DNA of 64,000 bases from positions 37,497,067-37,561,066 of the forward strand of contig OX359245.1 of assembly GCA_947179485.1 (NCBI GenBank), in the 5' to 3' direction. The notes beneath the pieces are model-generated. The model did no database searches and had not been told where the DNA came from. It saw nothing but the letters and a program-made list of their open reading frames with translations. Positions 12,495 through 22,537 of the stretch are shown one piece after another. How positions within the stretch are numbered: position 1 is the first letter of the stretch; the number at the start of each line of letters is the position of its first letter. Origin of the DNA: Allacma fusca (lineage: Eukaryota; Arthropoda; Collembola; Symphypleona; Sminthuridae). The translations under genes and the position numbers were made by a program.

Positions 12495-14090
12495 AAGGAA
12501 TTACTTAATACCAGAAGAATAACCAAGGAACTTTACAACAGCATTATTACAAATCAACCCAGGATTTCAAAATTTTTTGGCCTTCCTAAAATTCATAAAG
12601 ACAACACTCCATTCCGACCAATCAATGACTATAGAGGATCAGTTAACTACAAACTAGCCAGAATATTAAACAGATTAATTTCTCTAACGAATCAATATCC
12701 ACAAACAACGGTAAGGAATTCTTTCGAATTAATGGATATGATCAAAGATATCAAAATTCCTCCGGAATCCATTCTAGTATCTTTTGATGTAAAAAGCTTA
12801 TATACAAATTTACCATTAACTGAAAGTATCCAAGCAGTAGAAGAAAGACTAAAAACATCTTCAGATTGGAAAATTCAAGAATTTGAGCTACTTACAATTG
12901 AAGACCTTATATCTCTCTTGAGAATCTGTCTCAATAATACTTATTTCCAATATAACCATGAAATCTACTCACAAGACGATGGCTGTCCAATGGGATCACC
13001 TATTTCAGGAACAATTGCTGACATATTTTTACAAAAACTAGAAACTGATGTAGTGGTAAATAACTCCAAAATCTTATTCTGGAAACGGTATGTTGACGAC
13101 GTAATTGCTATTGTTGATAAGTCCAACAAGAATGAAATTCTTAACTATTTAAACTCATATCATCCACAAATCCAATTTACAATTGAAGAAGAGCAGCATA
13201 ACGAGATTCCTTTCTTAGATGTTCTTATAATACGCAATGCAGATGGCAACATTGAAACCAAAGTCTACAGAAAGAATACACACACAGATAGATATCTAAA
13301 TTTTAAATATTTTTATCACACCTCCCAAAAAATTTCAGTCGTAGATGCTTTAGTTCACAGAGCTTTTAAAATCTGCCACCCAAAATATTTGGAAGCTGAA
13401 TTATTACACATCAGAAAAGTACTTGCAAGAAATGCATACCCGATAAAATTCATAGAAAAAAGAATCAACCGAATGAGAAACAAGTTACATCCGAGGAGAA
13501 CCATAGTCGCACAACCAACAATGATAAAAAATCATACAACACCTTTATCTGCACCAGACACATCAATTTTGCTCTCATCAATCATAGAAACAGAAAACAA
13601 GATTGAACCATGGATTCCAATTCCATACATAGGCAATATTTCTAATAGGATCGCAGGATACTTGAGAAGAGTCTTGAAATGGAAACCTACTTTCTTACCC
13701 GGTATAAAAATCCAAAACTTAATGAAAAGTTTAAAAGATGGAGAAAATTCTGAAAATGCTGGAGTATACATCATACCTTGTAATACTTGCAATTCAATAT
13801 ACGTTGGGGAAACCTATAGGCACCTAAACACAAGAGTACAAGAACATAAAGATAATGTCAGAAGAAAAGAATATAAAAAATCAGCTATTGCAAGACACAT
13901 AATAAGAAACAGAAGTCATCATATTGCATGGGACGATGCAAAGATTGTTGTTCCCGAACATAATCATTTCCTACGACAAATAAAGGAAGGTTTAGTTATC
14001 CAACAATCAAAACAGTCATTGATGAACGTCAACCAAGGTTTTATTTTAAGCAACGCATGGAAGCCAATAATCCCGAATTTAATAGATTGA
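12495..14090 (+). CDS. Penelope-like reverse transcriptase with GIY-YIG endonuclease (5' partial)
   Basis: The frame is open from the element boundary. The first ATG in frame with a long product is 12732 (452 aa), but conserved reverse-transcriptase sequence lies upstream of it (FFGLPKIHKD), so the true N terminus has been lost. Visible motifs: DVKSLYTNLP (palm motif A), DDGCPMGSPISG (motif B) and the catalytic FWKRYVDDVIAIV. The C-terminal endonuclease carries GVYIIPC, then SIYVGETYRHLNTRVQEH, the GIY-YIG signature of canonical Penelope elements. The reverse transcriptase copies element RNA; the nuclease nicks target DNA to prime the copy. Catalytic residues look intact and there is no internal stop. 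Confidence 0.88.
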   Translation, partial: KELLNTRRITKELYNSIITNQPRISKFFGLPKIHKDNTPFRPINDYRGSVNYKLARILNRLISLTNQYPQTTVRNSFELMDMIKDIKIPPESILVSFDVKSLYTNLPLTESIQAVEERLKTSSDWKIQEFELLTIEDLISLLRICLNNTYFQYNHEIYSQDDGCPMGSPISGTIADIFLQKLETDVVVNNSKILFWKRYVDDVIAIVDKSNKNEILNYLNSYHPQIQFTIEEEQHNEIPFLDVLIIRNADGNIETKVYRKNTHTDRYLNFKYFYHTSQKISVVDALVHRAFKICHPKYLEAELLHIRKVLARNAYPIKFIEKRINRMRNKLHPRRTIVAQPTMIKNHTTPLSAPDTSILLSSIIETENKIEPWIPIPYIGNISNRIAGYLRRVLKWKPTFLPGIKIQNLMKSLKDGENSENAGVYIIPCNTCNSIYVGETYRHLNTRVQEHKDNVRRKEYKKSAIARHIIRNRSHHIAWDDAKIVVPEHNHFLRQIKEGLVIQQSKQSLMNVNQGFILSNAWKPIIPNLID

Positions 14091-14324
14091 TCTTGTTTTT
14101 AATTTAAATTGTTGAAAAAATAATTATTTTTTGCAAAATATTCACAACTCAATAATTTTAAATTAGAATAATGTAAAATTTTAATAAATACTACATCAAA
14201 CAAGGATAGCATAGTTAGTCATAATTAAGCCCTGAAGATGAACACTGTTTGAGTTCGAAAGCTTGGCAAATAAATTGATTCTAAGCAATATCCACGTATT
14301 CCAATTATTTCAACATGGTTGATA
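12495..14324 (+). mobile_element. Penelope-like retroelement, 5'-truncated, 12-bp target duplication
   Basis: The element is bounded by the direct repeat CAACTTCAGTTT at 12483-12494 and 14325-14336. It holds an open frame for reverse transcriptase plus GIY-YIG endonuclease and a 3' untranslated part that matches the second copy at 60383-61165 to the end (ATTTCAACATGGTTGA). The 5' part of the element is absent, as is usual after incomplete reverse transcription. It sits in an intron of gene copy A. Confidence 0.85.
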
Positions 14325-15838
14325 CAACTTCAGTTTGCTTTTCATGCAAATGGCATCCTTATAGAAGCGCGTTCCAAATAGGGTATGGATTGTATATCCC
14401 TGTATTTTTTAACAGTTGAGTGTTATTTTGGTATTCTTATAGTCAGATGGAATTACTAGGGCCAGGTAGGTACTGCACTTATAGAGATACTCGAACTACA
14501 AGGTTGCAGTCTGCCCGGGCAGTCCAACTGTAAATAAAGGAACTGTATTCTATATTTTGTTTATTCTCGCGTTTGCATACACGAACCGTGAAAAACTATT
14601 TTTTTAAACTGGGTGATTTTGAGATGTCTTTTAATTATCCACAGTTGGCCTTGAAAGAATTAGTCAAATCCATTAGAATTAATTTTCATGTTTTGAAATA
14701 CGTGACTAAAACTCAGTTTAAATCAATTAATTATTCGTTAGCAATTTAAGCATTCGTTCAAGTTGAGTAAAGTAACTAACAAATTAATACAATTATATTT
14801 GGCAATTTATTTTCAGTATTTTTAAAATGATTTCTACTTGAAATTCTTAAATCAGAATTTAATATCCAGCGTAAAGTTTTCACCTGCCTTTCACTCAACA
14901 ATCATATTATTAAGAAACTTTCAGAAGTTTCTCATCAATTGTGTCTGGAGCTACGCGTAAATGAACAAAAGAAGGATGCGCATTAGCAAGGCTTATTTCA
15001 ACATCGGATATTTTCTCAAACATTTGAGTTGTTCCTACGTGACAGACACTTGACAGACTGAAGTGATTCATGCGTGTAACAAAAAGCACTAAATGTGTTT
15101 AATTAACTTTAATGTCACTTATTTTTCTTCCCCAGGTTTAGTCGGGTGGGTTCCTAAATTTGGTAAGTACTCAATCAACGTATAAGGCTCCAACATTGGC
15201 TTTATATCCTAATCTTATCTTTACCCTGTTGTTTCATTAACTAAGACTGTAACCTCCTGTCTTAACCTTTAAGTTTATGCTGTTGTGCTATTATTTCAAG
15301 TATAAATTCCATGCATAGAATTTAATTCAAAACTTCTGAAACAATTAATTTCGATGGGATGTGTCCATTCCCAATAATTTATTCAAATACACTGAAGTTT
15401 GAAAATGTTCTCTTTAATTCCCACGCCTCCTTTATTCAAGTGAAGTTTCCAAAAACATCAGTAATGTTCTATTTAAATCACGTGTATCGTTTTATTCACC
15501 TATTATTAAGTTTGTTACCAAACCAGTAATAAAAGTTTTTTGTTCTACATGGAAATTACTCAAATGATTCCACTTCAAATTCCTACCAGATCTGCTGAGG
15601 AATCAATAATATATGTGTTCACTTAACATTAATCTCACTTTTTTTCTAGATTTCAACGTATCGTCGATGTCATTGGATGGTAAGTCTTAGAGGGAGATAT
15701 TGGAGCGCAAAGGAGTGACGCCAAACTTAAATTCTCAACAGCTCATTTCTATTCTTTTGTTATTTTTAACTATACATTTTTATTCACTGAATTTCCCTCA
15801 ATAGTCTCTACTTGAAGATACCAAGAAGTGTGTGTAAC

Positions 15839-15844
15839 CACCCA
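15839..15844. repeat. Left target-site duplication of Maverick (CACCCA)
   Basis: Six bases directly outside the left terminal repeat. They match the six bases outside the right repeat at 33300-33305 (CACTCA) with one substitution. Six-bp duplications are typical of Maverick/Polinton integration. Confidence 0.75.
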
Positions 15845-16170
15845 AGTAGTAGATATTTAATATATCGCCCTTCGTTTTCTATTGATTTTTTCCGGGTACG
15901 GCCGACCAATCCCGAGCCTTCCCGAGTGTGAGTATTTTGCACGTTCTGAGCATGTTTAGTAAAATTTGTTGGAGGTGGAGGCAATCCCGATCGCTCCCGA
16001 CGACTCCTGGGAGTATGGTATTGATGTACTTATTTGAATGTCTATTGATTATTTCCGATTATAACTGTTGATCAGCTGTTCATGCCTGTTGCATCTCCAG
16101 CTGCTACTAGTGCGTTTGTTACTCAACAGATGTACGCACGTGTTCAAATAATTTCCTCATACCTTACGGA
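15845..16170. repeat. Left terminal inverted repeat of Maverick
   Basis: Its reverse complement matches 32971-33299 almost base for base. By eye one substitution is seen (in CTTATTTGAATG) before the match fades at CATACCTTACGGA. The repeat starts AGTAGTAGATATTTAATATA. Confidence 0.92.
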
Positions 16171-16172
16171 TG

Positions 16173-16180
16173 TTATAAAT
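16173..16180 (+). promoter_or_regulatory. TATA box of integrase gene
   Basis: TTATAAAT lies just inside the left terminal repeat, about 80 bases before the integrase ATG at 16255. No other TATA-like motif lies between. Inferred promoter. Confidence 0.4.
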
Positions 16181-16254
16181 ACCGCATTGTCAAACTGTAT
16201 GCGACAGTCTTAGTTTACATATTCCTGTGTAAATAATCTGATTGTTAATTCATC

Positions 16255-17022
16255 ATGTCGTCGTCAGTGCGAAATAGTTATTTAAATCAACGATTGGCAG
16301 GATCCTATTCAGGGATGAGTGCATTACTTAAGAATCAGCCACACTGGACAGATAAAAAGGCAGTAGAAAAAGAGTTGCTAAAATTAAAATCTTACTCTCT
16401 ACATAAACCAGTGCGTCACAAGTTTCGTAGAAGAAAAATAATGTTAAACTTTATCAACAAAGTTTGGTCTACGGATGTCAAAGACATTTCAAATATTTCA
16501 AAATGGAACAAACGAAATAACTTTATTGTAATTGTTGTAGACAGTTTTAGTAAAATGGCATATGTCAGATTGATTAAAAGAAAAGATGCAGAGTCAATGA
16601 TTTCCGCATTTCAGTCCATCTTTGAGCAAGCACAGGCAAAGCCGTTGTTTCTGTTCAGCGACCGAGGCAAGGAGTATGTATCGGGAAAATTTCGCACCTT
16701 CCTAAAGGAGAACAAAATCAAACCATACCATATTCATAGCCATATTAAAGCAGCAATCGTGGAGCGTTATATTCGTGGATTATTCGAAAAACTCCAAAGA
16801 TACATGACGGAAAATAATACAAAGAGAATCGATAATGTTTTACAACAATTTGTAGAAACCTACAATAATACATATCACCGTACAATAGGTAGATCTCCGA
16901 GATCAGTTACAATTGAAAATCAATATGATGTTTGGGAGCGAATGTTTGGTAAATATTTAAAGGAAAAAAATGTTGATTTCAGAAGCAGAATACAAACGTT
17001 TTCCAAAGCCTACACAATTTGA
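16255..17022 (+). CDS. Maverick integrase (DDE, retrovirus-type)
   Basis: A 255-residue integrase that joins element ends to host DNA. Catalytic residues are visible: Asp in VWSTDVKDIS (about residue 74), Asp in LFLFSDRGKEYVSG (about 137) and Glu in AAIVERYIRGL, 34 residues later. ETYNNTYHRTIGRSP is the usual end of the core. The N terminus has NQRLAGSYSGMSAL but no clear HHCC zinc motif. The chromodomain or SH3-like tail seen in many Polinton integrases is missing: the frame stops soon after the core and overlaps the next gene by 53 nt. The tail may have been lost by a frameshift near 16960. The gene lies first inside the left repeat, its normal place in the family. Confidence 0.9.
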   Translation: MSSSVRNSYLNQRLAGSYSGMSALLKNQPHWTDKKAVEKELLKLKSYSLHKPVRHKFRRRKIMLNFINKVWSTDVKDISNISKWNKRNNFIVIVVDSFSKMAYVRLIKRKDAESMISAFQSIFEQAQAKPLFLFSDRGKEYVSGKFRTFLKENKIKPYHIHSHIKAAIVERYIRGLFEKLQRYMTENNTKRIDNVLQQFVETYNNTYHRTIGRSPRSVTIENQYDVWERMFGKYLKEKNVDFRSRIQTFSKAYTI

Positions 17023-17989
17023 AATTGAATTTGAAAAATTCCCTTACAAAAATAATTTGATTACACTGGAACAACATTTTCAAAGTTTGGCATACTTTAG
17101 AAAACAATCAGTGACGGAGTTTAAAGAATTTTTTAACGCACTTTCTTACAGGTTGTTGGAATCTGGATTTATTGTTAATTTTGACTTTGATAGTAACAAT
17201 AAGTGTGTGATGAGTGTACAAACACCAGCGAAGCACGCTGAAGATTATCTAATATTACCACTGACTATCATTCGTAGCTTAGGATTTAATATTGAAAGAT
17301 TTAAGATGGGAAAGCATGAGGCTCTTACTCCGTTCAATACATTGGAATTTAATAAAATTAAAGCTGAAGACAACTTGCCATTCTGTGTAGGCTACCTAAG
17401 CTACATTTTTCTTCCTATGCAAGAACCAAAAACTATGGGAGTAAAAGATGTGCTCAATGCGGTGAACACTGTCTTGAAAAATGAAAAATACCCTGAATTT
17501 GAAGTGAGATTCTCATATGACAACGGATCGCTAATCGTAAATGAAGTACCCAAATATTTTTCTGTTGAATTACCGTATGCAGTAAAGAGCTACTTTGAGC
17601 TGCCTTTTGATACTACTTTTAAAAATGGTAGTAGAATTCCCGTAGGGCATGAAGTTGTTGAACAAGAAGAAGAAATTCGGGAACATGAAGCGGGGGAAGA
17701 CAAGATTATTCCAGTTAGTGGAACAGCAAGGAGAATCCTTGTAATGTTGAACGTTATTATTGAAAATCAATTTTATAACAGTCAACCTATACAATTGGTG
17801 GCTGAAACAACCATGACGACTAATTTAAATGAGGAGACAGAAGTTTCATTCCACCCAGTCACATATGTCCCTATGAGCGGTAAAGAACTCAGCTCGCTAA
17901 GAGTTGATTTTATGAACGAGAAGTTTCAACCGTGGGATTTTTCTGACACACCGACATTTGTAACATTACATTTCAGACCTCGTTATTAA
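16970..17989 (+). CDS. Penton/minor capsid-like protein
   Basis: An intact 339-residue protein between integrase and capsid genes. The C-terminal region has the pattern I associate with Polinton minor capsid proteins: RRILVMLNVIIENQFYNSQ, then VTYVPMSGKELSSLRV, and an ending FVTLHFRPRY. This would be a single jelly-roll vertex protein of an icosahedral virion. The assignment rests on position, length and this C-terminal pattern, not on a database match. A Glu-rich loop (EVVEQEEEIREHEAGED) lies near residue 230. The start ATG overlaps the integrase end. No interruption is visible. Confidence 0.65.
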   Translation: MLISEAEYKRFPKPTQFEIEFEKFPYKNNLITLEQHFQSLAYFRKQSVTEFKEFFNALSYRLLESGFIVNFDFDSNNKCVMSVQTPAKHAEDYLILPLTIIRSLGFNIERFKMGKHEALTPFNTLEFNKIKAEDNLPFCVGYLSYIFLPMQEPKTMGVKDVLNAVNTVLKNEKYPEFEVRFSYDNGSLIVNEVPKYFSVELPYAVKSYFELPFDTTFKNGSRIPVGHEVVEQEEEIREHEAGEDKIIPVSGTARRILVMLNVIIENQFYNSQPIQLVAETTMTTNLNEETEVSFHPVTYVPMSGKELSSLRVDFMNEKFQPWDFSDTPTFVTLHFRPRY

Positions 17990-18000
17990 TTTGTTTAATA

Positions 18001-18416
18001 ATGCGTCACGTTGAGTGCAACGATAAAGCTTGTTTCATTCAGCGTCCTCATTCGCAGTCAAAAACAGCTCTGGATCTGTTGACAACCAGTTAATTGGAGG
18101 TGGAAGTGCAGGATTAACTGGTGAAGCATCAAATTATCTAATTCCATTGAAGTCAGCTTTGTCTACAGACAAGTCTGGGAGTAAGAAACGTAAACGTACA
18201 GTACAGCAAGTTGGCGGTTCTGCTAAAAGAAGAAGGAGGAGGAAAAATTCCTCAACGAGGAAGAAGACGAAACGTGTGTCACCCACAAAAAGAAAAGCAA
18301 AGGGCAAGGGAAAGAAAAATGCAATAAAATTTGTTCAGGTAGGAGCAGGCCAACGACGACGACGAGGTGGAAAGGGGAAAGGAGGAAAAGTAAATCGACG
18401 AAGGTGTGTAAAATAA
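18001..18416 (+). CDS. Highly basic core-like protein (start uncertain)
   Basis: The frame ending at 18416 encodes a very basic protein rich in Lys, Arg and Gly (GSKKRKRTVQQVGGSAKRR, later GQRRRRGGKGKGGK). It resembles viral core or protamine-like DNA-condensing proteins and probably binds the packaged genome. The frame has no ATG before the basic part; it opens with TTG at 18030, whereas an ATG at 18001 lies in another frame that soon stops. A one-base shift near the N terminus is therefore likely. Its position between minor and major capsid genes supports a virion role. Confidence 0.6.
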
Positions 18417-18437
18417 ATAAAAGAACCAATCGTCGCC

Positions 18438-19872
18438 ATGGATACAAGTTCGGTGTTCCTGGAAAAACCTGTTGCTTATGCAGGTTCCACTCAATCTTTA
18501 CGGTCCCAGCTAAATCTTTTCTCTCTCCCTGAAACGGATGTTAGTGTGTAATTCAGTTCTGACTACAGTCCTTGCTATCCTTTGGTTTCCGTTAAGGATG
18601 CGTATAACCCCGTGGAATTTTGTATACTGTCAGAATCAGCTGGATATTTGGATTTATCTCAAAGCTTTATGGAAATGACTTGTCGAATTCTTCGTGCAGA
18701 TGGCACCAACTGTGACGCTACAGACATTGTAGCTCCTTGCTCTAACTTCTTTCATGGATTTTTTTCAAACTTGGAGCTTTATTTAAATGGAACTCTCATT
18801 ACAGAATTTAATAATATGTATGCTACTACAGCATATATTCAACGACTTTTGTCTACAACAGAAATTGAAAAGAAAAACAGACTTCAGAATGAGTTCTGGT
18901 TTCCAAACAACCAGAAGGGAGTTTTTGATGTAACAGATGAAGGATTTAAGGAGCGATACGACAGAACAAAATTATCAAAAGAATTTACATTACTTGGACA
19001 CTTGAATTGTAATTTGTTCAACCAGAATAAGTATCTACCTACAGGAAGCGAATTAAGAATCGTTCTACGACGAAGTATTCCTGACATTTGTATTGATTCA
19101 AAAGTAGATACATTGCCAGCGATTTCAGGATGTCCTTATAAAATTCAACTGGTGAAAGCAGTCTTTTATGCTTCAAAGAAAATAGTTTCACAGCAAATCA
19201 TGGATATGCACAAATATGAGCTTTCGTTGGGAAAGAAGTTCACCTACCCTATAGTCAATGTGGATTTAAAAACATTTTCAATCGCTCAGGGTCTCACTTC
19301 AGCTTCTAATGAAAACATTGTGCTGGGTACGTATCATCAATATATGTAGTTTTCCTGAATGCTAATTAGTGACTTGCATATGACTAAGTTTTTTAAAACC
19401 TACAGGAAAGATTCCAAAGCTGTTAATAATTGGTCTGGTCTCATCAGAAGCGTTTCTCGGGAAAGTAACCAAGGATACGTTCAACTTTGTCGATAAAAAT
19501 CTGTCACAACTTGATGTTTCTTGGAATGAAGAGCTGCTACAACACCGAGTGATCCCATTCAGCTTTGCTACAGCCAACGGGGCAGGCACGGACGATTTTC
19601 TGTACGCTTTGCAATTCCTCAAGCACACTGCAAATTCTGAATTATTGGGAAACGGAATCAATCGTTCAAACTATAAGAACGGCGACGTACTTGTAGCAAT
19701 AGATTTATTGCCAAATCAGAGTGACTCTTTGTCTGTACTAAGAAAAGGACAAATTAAAATCGGTTTGAAATTTAAATCTCCTTTGGACGAACCTGTCAAC
19801 GTGATTGTCTACTGTCACTATCAAGGAATTTTAGAAATCGGTCCTCAAAAGGAAGTAACCATTGACTACTTA
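18438..19872 (+). pseudogene. Major capsid protein (hexon-like), with intron and nonsense codon
   Basis: Double jelly-roll capsid protein that would form the icosahedral shell. The ATG at 18438 opens MDTSSVFLEKPVAYAG. An in-frame TAA at 18549-18551 interrupts it at codon 38. The frame then continues with typical capsid sequence: NPVEFCILSESAGYLDLSQS, then GFFSNLELYLNGTLI. At 19327-19405 a 79-nt segment with GTACGT donor and CCTACAG acceptor can be spliced out in phase 1. This links exactly to the downstream frame, which runs through QLDVSWNEELLQHRVIPFSF to VYCHYQGILEIGP. No stop separates it from the protease: the codon before the protease ATG is TTA. The family is clear. The intron is inferred, and the nonsense codon makes this copy defective unless misread. 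Confidence 0.8.
19327..19405 (+). other. Candidate spliceosomal intron in capsid gene
   Basis: A 79-nt AT-rich segment with GTACGTATC at its 5' end, a branch-like TGCTAATTAG at about 19359 and AAAACCTACAG at its 3' end. Removing it restores the capsid frame in phase 1. An unrelated indel of the same phase effect is the alternative. Confidence 0.6.
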
Positions 19873-20336
19873 ATGAATTCAAGTGAAATTTTGCGTGTTT
19901 TGTCTTTTCTATTTAGAAAGTACAAAGTAAATCAAAAAAATTATGTTTTAGGTGCTGATCAATTACAAAGCCATGTAGACTGCAAACATTTGCCAGCTTT
20001 TGTAGTGTTGAATAGAGATAATATTAACGATACAGGATCGCATTGGATATGTCTATACATAAAAAGTCATAGCATAGCTGAATACTTTGACTCTTTAGGA
20101 GCAGGTTTATATACATATAAAATATTAAATACCCGCATAAATATATTCTTAAGGAAAACTGTAAACCCCTGCAGAGTAAAATGATTGTTCTGTGTGGAGC
20201 GTATGTTATTTTGTATATAATAGCTAGAGCTACTAATATCTCTTATGAAAAATTTTTATCTAGATTTAAATCAAACCCTATTTATAATGACAATCTGGTA
20301 AGCAGACAAATGTATAGCATTTACAAATTAATGTAA
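19873..20336 (+). pseudogene. Adenain-type cysteine protease, frameshifted
   Basis: Maturation protease of the C5 (adenovirus protease) class, which cleaves capsid and core precursors. Visible parts: GADQLQSHVDC, the catalytic His in GSHWICLYI, the acidic residue region AEYFDSLG and, in a second frame, the catalytic Cys in VLCGAYVILY with an upstream LQS. The two frames meet near 20150-20163. The upstream frame stops at 20184 and the downstream frame ends at TAA 20334-20336. The ATG at 19873 directly follows the capsid frame with no stop between, so capsid and protease form one open frame here. The shift puts His and Cys in different frames, so this copy should be inactive. Confidence 0.8.
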
Positions 20337-20430
20337 AATTGTGTGATAAGCAAAAAAGTTTAAATAAAAACTATTGCAGTGCTAGCTATACAAATAGGCT
20401 ATTTCGTTTTATTGAGTAGACAACATCAGT

Positions 20431-21105
20431 ATGTTGAGTGAGTCAACAAGTGAAGGTAAAGGCAGCATAAATTTTCAAGTGTCACATCCAGCAACTATTT
20501 TGGTGGCAGGGAGCACTGGTACTGGAAAAACATACGCTATCCTGGAATTAATTAAAAGAAGAAAGGAATTTTTCGACGTAAACATTGAGAAAGTTGTATA
20601 CGTTTATAGTGTATTCGAACCTGTATTTTTTCAGTTGCAAGAAGAAGATCCCAACGTAATATTTACAAATAATTTAAAAGACATTGAATCCCTACCATCC
20701 TCGCCCTGTCTAGTGTGTATAGATGATCATCAAGAGGAAATTACACACGGCGAAAATCTTGAACTTGTAACTAAATATTTTACCAAGTATTCGCATCATC
20801 TAGGAATAAGTCTTATATTAATTGTACAGAATATTTTTCAAAAGAATTTGAGAACTATTAGTTTGAATTCTCAGATTTTAATTTTGTTAGACTCTCCGAG
20901 AGATAGAAGTATTATTACAAAGATTGCTAGACAAGTTTGTCCAGGACAAGTTAAGATGTTAACTGAAGCATATATAAAGGCTATTACTGGAAATCAATTT
21001 GGCTTATTATTCCTTGACATGAGTCCTAAAAATAAAATGTATCAATATTGGGTTCGCAATTCAATATTTCCAAATGCTGATACTGAAGTGTATTCAGCCT
21101 CATAA
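20431..21105 (+). CDS. FtsK/HerA-type DNA packaging ATPase
   Basis: An intact 224-residue P-loop ATPase that would pump genome DNA into the capsid. Walker A is VAGSTGTGKTYAILELIK (about residues 25-42) and Walker B is PCLVCIDDHQEE (about 90-101). A sensor-like SLILIVQNIF follows. This is the usual size for Polinton and adintovirus ATPases. The start ATG is preceded by an A-rich leader, and the stop lies one base before the next ATG (TAAAATG). No interruption is visible. Confidence 0.9.
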   Translation: MLSESTSEGKGSINFQVSHPATILVAGSTGTGKTYAILELIKRRKEFFDVNIEKVVYVYSVFEPVFFQLQEEDPNVIFTNNLKDIESLPSSPCLVCIDDHQEEITHGENLELVTKYFTKYSHHLGISLILIVQNIFQKNLRTISLNSQILILLDSPRDRSIITKIARQVCPGQVKMLTEAYIKAITGNQFGLLFLDMSPKNKMYQYWVRNSIFPNADTEVYSAS

Positions 21106-21106
21106 A

Positions 21107-21442
21107 ATGGAATATACTCTATTAGAGAAGCATATTTTTAAACTATACAAGTTGTTGCAAATAGAAGATCGATCAAAGTTTATCTCTGTCTTAAATAAAT
21201 TAAGTAAAGTCCAAGGTAAGGTAGTGGTGGAGACAATAATTAATGCAAATATATTTTGCAAATCGTTGACACAAAAAGTAATAAGTATTATTAAAAAACT
21301 TAAAATTTGCGTGCAAGCAAAAAAAGATTGTAGACTGACGCTCACTAGGAACGCAGTATTAATAAGGAGTATCTTGACAGTTGTGCTGTTAAAAGTCATT
21401 ACCTGTGAACTAATTGCAGTGTTAGCAATCAGCTTACAGTGA
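21107..21442 (+). CDS. Unrecognised small basic, helical protein
   Basis: 111 residues starting MEYTLLEKHIFKLY, immediately after the ATPase stop. The middle is basic (IIKKLKICVQAKKDCR). The C terminus is a hydrophobic stretch (LTVVLLKVITCELIAVLAI) that could be a membrane segment or amphipathic lytic helix. An in-frame ATG at 21074 lies inside the ATPase and is less likely. Members of this element class carry small capsid-associated or membrane-active proteins in this place, but I cannot assign this one. Confidence 0.5.
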   Translation: MEYTLLEKHIFKLYKLLQIEDRSKFISVLNKLSKVQGKVVVETIINANIFCKSLTQKVISIIKKLKICVQAKKDCRLTLTRNAVLIRSILTVVLLKVITCELIAVLAISLQ

Positions 21443-21443
21443 A

Positions 21444-22042
21444 ATGGCTAAAAAGTATCGTGTACTTGAGCCTCGTCTTTTCGGTTCTCTTATGAAAATA
21501 TACCAACAGCAGTTTAAGCATACCGATGTGGAAAAAGCAGTAGAAGCTGAAACAACAGATGTTTACAATACACAAAGCAAGAGTCATATAAAGAATGATC
21601 CAAGCCATGTAGCCAACGAAGCATCAACGACACAACCATCCGACATTGAAAATAAAGTTGAAATTACAAACGTTGACGAGGGGTTAGAAAGTATTGAAAA
21701 GAACAAGAGGAAAATTATCCGTGTATGTTGTTGCAGTTACCACAGGTAAAGCATAGAATAAAAAATACTGATTGGGAATCCTTCGATAGCGTTGAAGAAA
21801 AAATTCAAAATGTGAGTGTTGAGGGAATTGATAAAAATGACGAAGAAGCTCAACAAACAACAACAAACGGTAATACTTCCAATGCAAACTTACCTGCAGA
21901 GCTCAATGAACGAAGAAAGAATTTAAGACCGCGAAAAAATCAGCGAGGTTACGGAAAAGGAAAATCGATTTTGAATCAACAAATTAGGAAAAACAAGAAA
22001 CGTCAGAATAAAACCAAGCGACAAGTTAAGCAAAAACGTTAG
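21444..22042 (+). pseudogene. Unrecognised virion-type protein, frameshifted
   Basis: Frame 1 (21444-21749) begins MAKKYRVLEPRLFGSLMKIY and becomes polar and acidic. Frame 2 (to 22042) continues with KHRIKNTDWESFDSVEEK and ends in a strongly basic tail (KKRQNKTKRQVKQKR). The overlap near 21725-21749 suggests one ancestral gene of about 200 residues broken by a one-base shift. No splice pair of realistic length fits. The short helical N terminus and basic tail would suit a capsid-cementing or pVI-like role; this is inference. Confidence 0.45.
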
Positions 22043-22078
22043 TGTATTTGAAGTTGTGAAAGTGAGACGGTGAGAAAA

Positions 22079-22518
22079 ATGTTGCGTGCGAGAAAACTAC
22101 TTGTTGTTTGTGTTTCCTTCGGATGCTTTGTTTTTCCTCTGACAGCGAGTGAAGCAGATATTCTATATGAGCAGGAACAAATGGATACGTGCACAGAAAG
22201 GGTGTGCTCTGCCGGTTTGACTCTCAGCAAATTAGAAACCTCAACGAAAAATTCATCTTCCGCCAGCAACGTGCTGCTTAGCAACATATACGTTTTACTT
22301 CGAAAGGTTCTATATGATGGTATAAACACAATATATCGAACAGCTCTAGTGGAGTGGCAAGCAATGTTGATTTGCTCTCCCATACAGAGAACCAAAAACT
22401 AACGTACTCTGCAGTATTTCTGCTTTCCATTCTCGTAATAATTAAACTGTACAAACTATGTGCTGCTGCATATAACGTCTTGAAAAGTACTTCATCCTCA
22501 GCTTCTATATCTGGTTAG
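22079..22518 (+). pseudogene. Type I membrane protein of the element, frameshifted
   Basis: The ATG at 22079 opens a signal-peptide-like start (MLRARKLLVVCVSFGCFVFP, then LTASEAD). An ectodomain of about 80 residues follows with Cys pairs and an NSSS sequon. The first frame ends at 22402. A second frame overlapping its end supplies a strong membrane segment (YSAVFLLSILVIIKLY) and a short Ser-rich tail ending at TAG 22516-22518. One base change near 22370-22395 would account for the break. The layout is that of a small type I surface protein. No family is recognised. Confidence 0.5.
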
Positions 22519-22537
22519 TTAGCTTTACATTTCAATA

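Noticed and set aside
22039..22395. Minus-strand 118-aa ORF opposite the membrane-protein gene
   Set aside because: Shadow frame; the plus-strand frame has the signal peptide and continues the element's gene order.
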